Assembly (NCBI GenBank): GCA_022592435.1
Contig: JABYQS010000040.1
Location: 1-64,000, forward strand
Length of the DNA: 64,000 bases
Direction of reading: 5' to 3'
From: Cerioporus squamosus
Taxonomy: Eukaryota > Basidiomycota > Agaricomycetes > Polyporales > Polyporaceae
Below the pieces are notes generated by a model. That model worked only from the letters and a program-made list of their open reading frames with translations. It was not told the DNA's origin and did not search any database. Below are positions 22,021 through 31,918 of this stretch, piece after piece. Both the position numbers and the translations under genes were made by a program. How positions within the stretch are numbered: the first letter of the stretch is position 1; every line of letters begins with the position of its first letter.

Positions 22021-22272
22021 GTGCGCAAGACGTTCGAGTCGCAGCTGAAGACGGTCGAGTCGGAGCTGAAGACGTTCGAGTCGGAGCTGAAGACGGTCGA
22101 GTCGGTGCGGAAGACGGTCGAGTCGGTGCGGAAGACGGTCGAGTCGGTGCGGAAGACGGTCGAGTCGGTGCGGAAGACGGTCGAGTCGGTGCGGAAGACG
22201 GTCGAGTCGGTGCGGAAGACGGTCGAGTCGGTGCGGAAGACGGTCGAGTCGGTGCGGAAGACGGTCGAGTCC
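22021..22272 (+). repeat. 21-bp minisatellite array C, twelve units
   Basis: Twelve tandem 21-bp units. Four divergent ones (22021-22104) read VRKTFES, QLKTVES, ELKTFES and ELKTVES. Eight perfect copies of GTGCGGAAGACGGTCGAGTCG follow (22105-22272), each encoding VRKTVES. The plus frame is open from 21919 to 22446 (175 codons). Hydrophobic residues recur every seven positions, as in a coiled coil. More degenerate copies of the same unit extend on both sides, from about 21780 and to about 22750. Confidence 0.95.
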
Positions 22273-22898
22273 GTCGCTGGTCGCCACGTAAGACAGTGCA
22301 CAGGACGGCTGACTCAAATCGGATCGCCGGCGACTCAGTGCGGAAAACACTCCACTCACACTGCAATGGTCCTAGTTCACACAAGACCGTTAATCGTGTG
22401 GCTGGTCGGTGCGCAACATTGTCAACTGTCCGCTAATAAGGAGTAGGAACATAGTCATCTCGGGCTCGGTGAGCAAATCAGTCCTAGTGTGAGCATGGTT
22501 GTCCTAGTTGACATGCCTCAGCGCTCCAGGTACCATTCATATCAACTATCGTGTCACCATGGAACACTATCGCATGAGCGCGGAAGACGGTGGACTTCGC
22601 GCGGAAGACGGTCAACTTAGTGCGCAATACTCTTCACGCCATGCGCGACACCGCCGAGCCAGTGCGCAAGACCGTCGAGCCCGCCGACTCATTGCGCAAC
22701 ATGCTTGGTAGCTCAGTGCGTAAGACCGTGGCCTTGGTCCCGAATGTAGTCGTGTCGGTGTCGGTGGCTAAGCCTGTGCACACACTAACTCCTCACTCTC
22801 GGAATCGTAGTGCACCACTCGGATCGGCCGAGGTCAATACCGCGGTGCACACCATGCGGTCACCTGTGAAGACTTTTATGGTGTTCGGCACTGAATGA

Positions 22899-23275
22899 GG
22901 TACGGTGTGGCGTCCCAACCCACCAACTTCACTTATCAGGCCGCCAGGTTACTACTTCCAAGCCCCTCTTACCGCGCGACAAGGCTGCTCGCCAGATGCT
23001 GCAGCGGCGACAAGTTGATCCATTGATGCATATGCGAACATGCATTGATATATCACTGTCACCCTCGTTGCTCCAAGTCCGTCACGTCTCATTAGCTACC
23101 CTCATCAGTGGCTGACTTTGGCTGTATAGTACCGAGTACTTATTTTGGCCGTCGCCGTGGGCATGGCTCTTAAAAGCATAACTGCTCACTGCTCACCCGC
23201 ACCCTCGCTACTGTGCTCGCATCCTTCTTACCGCGTCCTTTCTCCGATCGTTATTCCACTTCTGTCCTTACACAT
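22899..23275. other. Intergenic region before the GRF zinc-finger gene
   Basis: No supported gene or repeat. The heptad-type repeats stop here. Presumed promoter of the next plus-strand gene. Confidence 0.35.
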
Positions 23276-25563
23276 ATGCCAATCCAATCCAGCATCCTTC
23301 CCGAGTCCGCCATTGCTCACCTCAGGCGCTGTCGTCGCTGCGACACCGGTCGTCTTTGTGTCCCAATGATGTGCACCGGCAGAAACTTCGTGGCTGACTT
23401 GAATCGCTGGTACGAGTTCGTAGTGCTTTTTTCTCCCCATACTGCGCGTTGTCTCAAGATGTCCCCCAGTGCATCAACAGCGACCTACAGCCAGCACAGT
23501 GCAATTTCTTCGAGTGGCGTGATGACATCCCCCGTGGCAGGCCCCCAGAGGCACGCCTCAGACGACATGTCCCGGCCTGTTATGTGCTCAGGAGGGCCAG
23601 CGGCACGTCGTCAACTCCGGATGTCAGTACGGCCTGTGCCAGGCTTGTTGTGTCCATGCCCACCGCAGCCTTGAGGACCTTCCCCGCTGTCGTATCACTG
23701 CGCATGCCAATGCCGCTGAGCTTCATGGTGCGTTGCGTGACGATCTCCAGTATGAGCATCCTTTCACCTATCCCCTAGGCCCCTTCGAGGATGCTATTCA
23801 CTGGCATGACACAGCGGGCGAACCCGAGGAGACCGATGAGGACGAAGTACAACTGCTCGTTACGGAGTCTTCTCCGTCTCCCCGCGCAACTCGCTCCAGG
23901 CATGCGGGTGCCTCTGCTTCCAACCCCCCTCCAGCACCTCCCCGCACCCCGGCTCGCTCAGGTGGTCGCCGCGCTCCCGCGGCCCCCCCTACCCCTGCGT
24001 CGTCCCAGCGCACACGTCCGGCCGCGCCTCGTTCCCCTGCCGTTGGACGCTCGTCTGCTGCCTCCCGCTCCTCAGCCGCATCTCGGTCCTCGAATGCGGG
24101 CGCTGGATCATCAGGCCCGTCCACCTCGTCCGAAGATGCAAACACGGCCAGCACGGCTCGGCTTTCGGCTCGTAAGTCGAAGACTTCCTACGGTATCTCT
24201 ACCTCGCCTATATACGACTTGTGTCTAGAACAAGCCGACGAGATCAACCGTGCACGTGTGCAGCGAGCACAGGGCCAAAGTGCTGCCGTGCAGGCAAAGT
24301 CTCAGACCTTTACCCTGCGCTGGTGGAACGAGGTATGTGGCTACTTTGCTACCTATATCTGGTCACTTCCGCTGATCGGCTCATCTAATGTCTAGAATGA
24401 TGAGCCGCCCCTGTCCATTGAAGTTATTGCCCCGCACTGGCCCTTCTTTCACCCCAAGGAGTCCGCCCATCTTGTCTCACGGTTCAAAGTTGACCAGGCT
24501 TTCTTTGAGGCGTATGATTGGCCTTCCGACACTTGGATAGCGTGCTGGCACGACTCCCCCTCCAGGCGCGTCGATGTGAGCGCCCCCCAGGTCGTCCATT
24601 ACCGCTCTGACGGTGTTCGTCACGGCCCAGAAATGCCAGGCGTGCCGCGGGGCATCAAGCACCGTCTTGACCAGGTCAGCCAGGCAACGGATTCGGATTC
24701 GGAGTGGTGAGTCAACTTATCCCGTGTAAACCAAAAAGGCGAGCTAACTTAGTTGTGCCGTTAGGTTTAGCATTCCCTGCACTCCAAGCACTAATCGGAT
24801 CTCCTCGCGCGGGGATGGACCGTCAAGTGCCTCACATCGCTCGTCCGCTCTGGTGCGCACCTCGTCTGGGTCTTTGTCTGAATGGAGCGGCCCCTCGTCG
24901 TCTCCATTCACGACACCGAGTACATCCCGCCACTGGTCGGCTACTCCCTCTTCCTGTTTCTCTACGCCATCCTCCCGCTTCAGCACACCTTATCGCGACT
25001 TTGATCCCTTCACCACCCCCACCCACCGAGAATCATCAGTGGCAACTCGCGGGACCAATCCCTCAGTAATCTCCTCGCGTGCCGTCACTCCCGGGGGTTC
25101 TGATGCTGACGTCTTTGGCTCCTTTGACCATCAACTCCCTGATCCCATCACTGCCACACACCCTGACGACCCTGTCCTCAATACGCCGACATCGACACGC
25201 CGCTCGTTCTCTGAGGGTGTTGGCAATGCGCAAGAAGTCGCCGACAACTTGTCGCTGTCGTCATCCCACCACCCGGCTGCAGCTAGCATGCCCCCCACTC
25301 CCGGCCCCTCTGGCCGCGGATGGCCACTGCGATATGCCTGCAACATGATCGCAGGGTTCAGGACTATTACGGCCAAGATGAACTCCGGTACGCCACTTCG
25401 ACAAGCCTTTGCAGAGGCCTTCCCGAATTACGAATTCAAGAGTTCCAGGCGTATACAAAAGCGCTGGATTTACCGGGCGAGATCGAGTTTTGGGAGCGCA
25501 TGGGTCACACGCCGCAGGGTCTGTGGGCTGATTTCAGGCGGAAGTGGAAGGGCCGCAAGTAGT
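23276..25563 (+). pseudogene. GRF-type zinc-finger protein gene, probably frameshifted
   Basis: From ATG 23276 (MPIQSSILPES) the product has CRRCDTGRLCVPMM, RNF, RWYE and, after a 50-nt intron, CNFFEWRDD, which together form a GRF zinc finger (a nucleic-acid-binding module). A second Cys/His-rich stretch follows (CQYGLCQACCVHAHRSLED). It is in another frame, and the switch falls at the C5 run 23529-23533, where one missing base would explain it. Next come a Ser/Pro/Ala-rich linker, an exon with WWNE/NDEPPLSIEVIAPHWPFF, a Ser/Thr-rich region and a conserved-looking end (GEIEFWERMGHTPQGLWADF, stop near 25563). A second frame change occurs near 25447. I call it a decaying or mis-assembled gene. 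The cellular role is unknown. Confidence 0.55.
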
Positions 25564-26326
25564 ATTTTCCTGTATGATATATCCTCAATGACAGAATCTG
25601 CATGTGGCGCGGGTGCGATATGTATTGGTGTTAACTGCCGTCGGGAACATTGGTTAACCGTCGACGCTTGTGCACGCGTGGCCACCACGGGAGATATCGG
25701 GCACAAACATGATGATCGTGAGTCGGTATTCGCACGATCTCGCTTGTTTTGTACCCGGTTGTTAGCCGCAACCACGAGATGGCAGTGAGATGGCTCTCTG
25801 CTCCTGCGCTCTTCATCAGTACTAGTGCCCTTTCACACTGGGACTCCAGACTCTCAGATTGGTTATCTCCGTCTACGCGGTGTGACGGCTGCGTCATTGG
25901 TCATGACAATTGAGCGGCTCAATTCGGCTCAGTCAGTCGTTCAGTGACTTCAGTCCCTCAGTGTCTGCCCAGACAACCATGCGAGCCTAGGCCACAGTGA
26001 CAGCATCACCTCCTTCCTACTTCAGCCTCGGTAGACTCGCCGGCTAGACACTCCATCAAAGTGTTGCACGACTGCGAGTCTGCGACGTCCGAGTCCCGAC
26101 CGACTGGCAGACGCACCACAAATCTGCTGCCGCAATGGGATTTTCACCTCTACGAGATTGGATCTGGTCCGGGTTACTTACATCTGTAGTTCATGTCAAT
26201 TTGAGACTGGAGACTATCCGCGACAAGGCTTGCTTCAACCTGCATCACCAGCCTTTTCTGCTCTGCCCTTGCCCCCGCCTACCTCGACTATTGACCTCCC
26301 GCGCCGCACCCTCCCTTGAAATCGCC
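25564..26326. other. Intergenic region between two accessory genes
   Basis: No supported gene. The right third is pyrimidine-rich and leads into the ATG at 26327. A plus frame at 26135-26398 is in frame with that ATG, so a longer 5' exon is possible but has no recognisable content. Confidence 0.35.
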
Positions 26327-29300
26327 ATGTCTGTCGTCGTCTTCTCCAGTTCCTCACGGGCGTCGGAGCACACTGCCCTGCAAGGTCGTGACCTGTGAGT
26401 TTCCAGAGCTACTTACTGGCAGCTGGCAGCCATCTCACCCTACACGTCTAGCGAACGTGTCCCGCTCGATGCTCTAAAGGTGAGTGTCAGAACCTGCCTC
26501 TGATTAGGCAAACTAGCTGACACGATTCTCGGGCCCAGGACCTTCTGCGCTCCAGCTATCTCAACCGTCGGAGCTCACTTCATGTCAACTCGCTTCAGAG
26601 GCCCGAGACTCTGCACCGGCTCGTCACCGGAGTCAGCGTCAACTGGTCAAGAGTTGAGCACTGGTCCCAGTCAGGGTCGCCAAGGGAAGCGGACAAACCA
26701 CCACGGGGTTATAGGCGTAGGGATTGGCTTGTAGACCGGTGCATGGTCGGTCTCGTCCAGAGGGGCCTCGTAAACATTCATCAGGTATTGTGCATAACTT
26801 CATGGCGCCCCCTGTTCCAGCTGTGACTTCTGACTATATCCTCGGGCGTTGCGCGTTCATCCGCCACTTACCACTCTTCATCCAGCAATCCATCCCTCAC
26901 TCCGCTGGCCGCAGATCAACGCTGCGCAGCTCGTCGGGCATCAGTACAGTGTTCCCCAGCATGCCGTACGCGCGGTCGCCGGAGGCCGGTGCCGGGTCCA
27001 TTAGTGCACTACCTCTGAGGGCGGGCCCGCCGTCCGTCTTGCAAGTAAGTAGAATGCGCCAAAACGACGCGGAATTGTTCCTGTGTGCTCACAGTGGGGT
27101 CTTATGCCACCACAGACACCTACACAACCCCGCCCGGTTCCATTCACTCGCCCATCAGTCACTGCCAGGCAACTACAGCCATGGCGCAGTGCCAGTAGCT
27201 CGCGCAGCACAACGAAGTCCTCAGTGTGAGCCTGTTCAACCTGCGTTTGCCCCAATGAAGTGCGAGGCTCACCATCCTGCAGCTCACGGGCCTCGACCCC
27301 CTCTCCAGCCGAACACCCTCACATCCTCTCTGCGCCCATTTCAAGTGCAACCCACCCGACCGCTACCGCAGCGAGCAGCCCTGCAGGAGTGAGCATGCCC
27401 TCGACAACTGTGATTGACGGCGACTCCTGCGCGCACCCTACTCAACACGTCCCGACCGGCAGCCGTGCACCATCTCCTGGACCAGTTGGCGGCGGAGTTG
27501 AAGACCTGGTCAATAGCCTCTACTACTTCCCAGACATCCAGTCTCAGGCTGGTCGCAGCGCGCTCGATGCAAACCCAATTGAACGCGTGGCATCCCTGAT
27601 ACATCCGGGGCTGCTCGAAGTCCATCGCATCGCACCCGCGCAATCGGTTAGTGGTGTGCAAGCCGACTCCAATCAGGCGGTTGGCAGTCAAAGTGGCGTC
27701 AATGTGCCTGCCAATACGGAGGGTCATGCCGATGTTAGGGTCGGAGACCAGAATGTGCGTGGCAAGGTGGACGCCACTCGAGTTTTGGACCCGCAGGCAG
27801 AGGAGAATGCGGACACGAGGGGTAATGGCAGTGCTGGCCCGATTGCTGACGAGCAGGTGGACGGGAGTACCGGCCAGGATGCGGACAAGCAGGTGCACGA
27901 GCCGGCGGGCAAGGATGCGGACAGGGAGTCAGACGATAACGCGGACGACCGTGCGGACGAGGGCGGGCCCGCAAACCTGGAAGAGGATACGGGTGGCGAG
28001 GGTGACGAGGATGCTGACGGTGAGACAGACCGTGAGGGCGAGGATGTCGTGGCGCATGCATCGTTCAAGACCTCCACAGGCGGTGACGGTCATGTTGAAA
28101 GTGGAGGACATCAGACCGTTGATGAATATGGGCTTTCTGAGGTTGAAGAGCACCCTTCGGAAGGTACTGATGACCTGCCCGTCGCACTTCGCGCCTTGCT
28201 TGTCCGCATGGCCGCTCGTGATCCAAGCTGGGGGTCTCCTTCCTCTGGTGAGCGATACCTCTGCTATGATGTGCTATCACTAATTTGGGCACATCGCACC
28301 CTTCACTGCTCAGAGTCGCAGGTTCAACTATCTGACTTTCAAGCGGAACTTCGCAGCGATGTGTCGTGGATGTCACCGGATGCCGGGAGGCCAGAACTGC
28401 AAGATCCTCCGCTTGGTCCATCCATAGATGAGTATCAATCCGACAGTGCAGCATGGGACGGCGCCGGGATGACACTCGCAGGAGACTTCGAGAACGAGCG
28501 AGAGTGGCGTCGGATGTATATGGATCTAGCAGGAGACGCCTGTGCCATTCCCATCCGCCTACCTAGCCTCCCTCCGGAAACCGCCAAAGACGCGCCCGCA
28601 TCAGATCACACCTTTTCGGACGACGGCGCGTCCTACGATGCCGACTCGGCCTTTGCAGTCCCTGTAGATCCCCCCGGCGGTTAGTGGGAGCAACTTCGAG
28701 AGGCCCTGGAGGCCTGTGGATTTATGTGTCGGCTACGTTCAAACTGGTATCTGCTATGTGTACTTACATCCTACTTCGCACAGGTTGACCGACGGTACGC
28801 CAGCAATCAGTCTCGCCACTGGCAGACTGGTTCCAGTTCGCCGCTGTCATCATCGGAATGCTTGTCAGATTCGTCGGGGGCGGTCACAGTCACCGATGTG
28901 AGTATACACTCCGACACTGACTTTGAGGAGTACACAGAATTACGGCAAGCTGCCGGGCAGGCTGAGGTGCGCGGTGACTTGGACTTCCTAAGCAGAGCAT
29001 TTCAATGATCAGGTGATCGGTTTCTCCAGGTCGCAGTCCCCGCTCTGCTCTTTGACCCCGAGGAGGACTGGTGGCCTACACTATTGGTTTGGCATGGCCG
29101 AGGCGATGTCGCTGCCCTCGGCCTGGATGCGCGTGGCTCTTCAATCGACACACATTCATTCGCACTGGATCTTCTACGCAGCATCCCGATGGTGTACGAC
29201 TGCCAACAGCGCATCGTCACTGCTCCGGTCTCCGTAGTCATTCACGCGCTGGCAGCCACTCCGCGTACCGGGTCTGGTATGTTGTGGTGGCATCTCCTCT

Positions 29301-29807
29301 GCTGCCCGGAGCTGAGCACATTTTCGTAGGAGGAGGAGGAGTCAGCTTTCAGTGCACTTTTGACGGCAGAAAGTTCTTCCGCCAGGTTGCAGGCATGCCG
29401 CTGATCCGAGCTCCGATCGACCAGCTGGGCAGGAGGGACAGGCGGACATCGATCCATGTCTTGCCACTGTCGTCGTGCGGGAACTGGGGGACAGGCTTGA
29501 GTGGGAGGACTGGTGGAGCACGCAGATGTCAGGATGTTTTCCGACGTTTTCGACGTGGAACAGGCTCGTCGTTCAAGTCACACATGCAGGTATGTACTCG
29601 TACTTGCATGGACGATGTCTGTCTGTTGTGCTGCATGTGCTCATTGCATACTGAATCTTCGTTCGTATAGGTAACCCGAACGATCTGTGGAAAGACTTCG
29701 ATGAAACGCCCCCGGAAAGCGCATCGGTATCCCTGGATGACCGGGAGAGGCTGCGGGTCAGCGCCGTCAGAAAGGCGAATCTCTATCGGGGCCAGGTGCT
29801 CAACTAG
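26327..29807 (+). pseudogene. Large acidic-linker protein gene, probably decaying
   Basis: Exons 26327-26394, 26452-26479, 26539-26784, 26886-27044, 27116-27225 and a long exon from 27283 join in frame by GT-AG introns. The N-terminus (SVVVFSSSSRASEHTALQGR) leads into a Ser/Pro-rich part, then a 150-residue Asp/Glu/Ala/Gly-rich low-complexity region (27,700-28,060), then a folded-looking part (LPVALRALLVRMAARDPSWG). An in-frame TAG at 28682-28684 interrupts it, and the same frame continues (WEQLREALEACGFMC). After a 130-nt intron VAVPALLFDPEEDWWPTLLV follows, then a frame change near 29400. The C-terminus ELGDRLEWEDWW...CFP resembles that of the F-box gene at 48045-49728. The stop is at 29805-29807. 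Family unknown. The lesions suggest a pseudogene, unless introns were missed. Confidence 0.5.
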
Positions 29808-30508
29808 GTATATCGTACGCTCTGTGCAATTTGTGGGCCACTTGAAGCTGACGGAGATAGTGTCTTGTCGGTGTTAAATCTTCTTAGTTCGCGTAGATGG
29901 ACTACTGGCTGCGCTGCTGCCCTGTGCGTTCGGATGGTCGCTCCCCGGAGGTAGGATCCGCATCCTATGAACGCGCAGTCGGGGTTCGCGACCAACTTCT
30001 TGCGCAATGAAATCAAAAGCTCCAGTCTACCGGACCTGCGCCCTCGGCCGGCCGCGCTTTCCTTTGCTCCTTGGAGTAAGTATGGTGCTTAGAGCCTGGG
30101 TGACTTTGTGCCACGTCTGCGAAGGCGGAGGTCTGTGATAATGTTACTTGAGCTCGAAAACTGCGCTGCTACGGTCAGGGGACGAGATCAGCCATCCGGA
30201 GGAGGAGTTTATTGGGTGTACAGCGAATGTCCCGAGTGGTGTCAAGGATTTACTGCCAGATGGGGTTACCACGTCCGCTGCTGCTAACATATCACCGAGG
30301 AGCTTTCCTCGGCCACATCTCTCGTCACATTCGTGGTCATCGTGTCTCCTTCTAGAGTGCTCTCGAGAATCCGTGTGGCAGTAGTGTGTCTGTTTTGTAT
30401 CCTTTCTTAGCAACCACCGAGGCGGCAACAGGCCCGCCGGATTTATCGCGCCGGCGCGTTTCGCACTGTGGCCCGAAACGCACTGCTTGTTCTCAGGCCC
30501 ATATTACG
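29808..30508. other. Intergenic region
   Basis: No supported gene. It separates the accessory block from conserved genes. A CT-rich stretch occurs just upstream of the next ATG. Confidence 0.35.
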
Positions 30509-31833
30509 ATGTCTCCTTCGCTTTTAAGCACCATCGCGTCTGCTTTGCGTTCGTCCAAGCCTGTCTGCTCGCACTCGTTATCTCGGTCTTGCAGATACCA
30601 GTCAGGGCTCCTTTCGCATACTAGATTCTTAACTCGGACGCGTACCGCTATGGCGACAAATCCGTTCAAGCATGACTTCGTTCCGACGCACACTGGCAGC
30701 CCAAACCCGTCGTTCGTCTATGGACAGAAGGTGTCCGAAACAGAGGAAGGATCGCGCTGGATTGAAGGCGAGAAGGCCGGCTGGAAGGTCGTCGACCCAG
30801 CGACGGAAGAACCTGCGTCAGTAGCAATGCTCAGCATCACCAAACGCCTCCCGAACCTGACGATGTTCGCTGACGTGTACTCGCTTGCCGTGGTTCGGTA
30901 TGCAGGAAGCTTGTGAGAGTTGGATCCACGCCGATCTGAAAATGTGAACTGCTGACAGATTCTATTCAGTATAGCCTCATGATCAGCGGCATCGTACCGC
31001 GCCCTATCGCGTTCGTATCGAGCATCTCGGAAGAAGGCGTCGAGAACCTGGCGCCCTTCAGGTAGGTATATGCAACTCCTTGACCAAGGGACGAATCTGA
31101 TCTATTTTCTCAGTTGGTTCAACATGGTGTGATAGTCCCCGGTTTTGAGTTACCGGCGGCGCAGGCTAACATATAGAAAGGTCACGCACAACCCAGCACT
31201 GATCTCGGTGTCTTGCTCAGTCAGCCCCGCGGGCCCGCTGAAGGACACGGCGCACAACATCAAGACGACCAAGAACTTCACGGTGAACATCATCAGCGAG
31301 CCCTTCGTCGACAACGCGAACGTTACCTCCATCGACGCACCCGCCAACATCAGTGAATGGCCGATCTCCGGCCTCACCAAGGAACCGAGTGTGAGTCTGT
31401 CTAGCTTCTGCCTACATCTGTGATGCATATCGCTCATCTTGCGTTGGCAGATTCATGTGAAAGCCCCGCGTGTCAAGGAGAGCGCGTTCAGTATGGAGTG
31501 TGAGGTGAGCGACAGTACACACTCATCCGGTGCTTCACACTAACACTGACAACTCAACAGCTCTTCCACGCACACGACATCGTTAACCCCACGTCCGGCA
31601 AGCACACGACTACCCTCATTCTCGGACTCGTGAAGGCCATCCATGTTCGCGCGGACATCCTGAACGAACGCGGAGTCGTCGACTTCGCCAAGTTCAAGCC
31701 TGTCAGCCGTCTTGGCGACATCTCCTACGCGCGTGTAGGAGACGCGTTCCGTATACCACGCCCTACCTGGAAACTCGAGGGCGAGAAGATAGGGGAATTC
31801 CTGAAGGGATTAGAGGATGCGCGGTCCGCATGA
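30509..31833 (+). CDS. Flavin reductase-like (FMN-binding split barrel) protein
   Basis: This predicted flavoprotein has the flavin reductase-like domain, which binds FMN and reduces flavin or acts as a small oxidoreductase. The domain begins after the first introns: ISGIVPRPIAFVSSIS, NLAPFSWFNMVTHNPALI, KDTAHNIKTTKNFTVNIISE, then MECELFHAHDIVN, LILGLVKAIHVRADIL and the tail FKPVSRLGDISYARVGDAF, ending at TGA 31831-31833. The first ATG (30509) gives a Ser/Arg-rich leader of about 47 residues (LLSTIASALRSSKP), which resembles a mitochondrial presequence. An internal ATG at 30650 (MATNPFKHDFVP) would give a cytosolic form. There are five or six exons with short introns. The physiological substrate is not evident. 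Confidence 0.85.
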
Positions 31834-31918
31834 GCGAGTAGATGGCCCGGGGCATGCACAGTACAACAGGACGAATGATGTGGTCGACGATGCTACTTGT
31901 ACAACTAGATTCAGGCTA

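Larger units (their letters stand above)
20765..22898 (+). other. Degenerate heptad-repeat region around arrays A-C
   Basis: Between and after the perfect arrays, diverged copies of the unit recur at about 21-nt spacing with the core GTGCGNAAGAC or TGCGGAA. Examples are 21780-21860, 21885-21950, 22560-22750. Plus-strand reading gives pieces such as SVRKTVQSVRNTLELQL and FARKTVNLVRNTLHAM, but frame changes and stops separate them. I found no single gene model that spans the block. It could be an eroded coding gene with a long coiled coil, or a non-coding minisatellite locus. Confidence 0.5.

Noticed and set aside
20576..22272. CRISPR-like array
   Set aside because: Units are directly adjacent without unique spacers and differ by array. 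The context is eukaryotic. These are minisatellites.
20307..22446. Many open frames of 70-175 codons across the arrays
   Set aside because: A 21-bp unit without a stop keeps frames open on both strands, so the frames are not independent evidence for genes. Only the conserved heptad skeleton on the plus strand was kept as an observation.
23798..24154. 118-codon minus-strand frame
   Set aside because: Antisense to the Ser/Pro/Ala-rich linker exon of the GRF zinc-finger gene.
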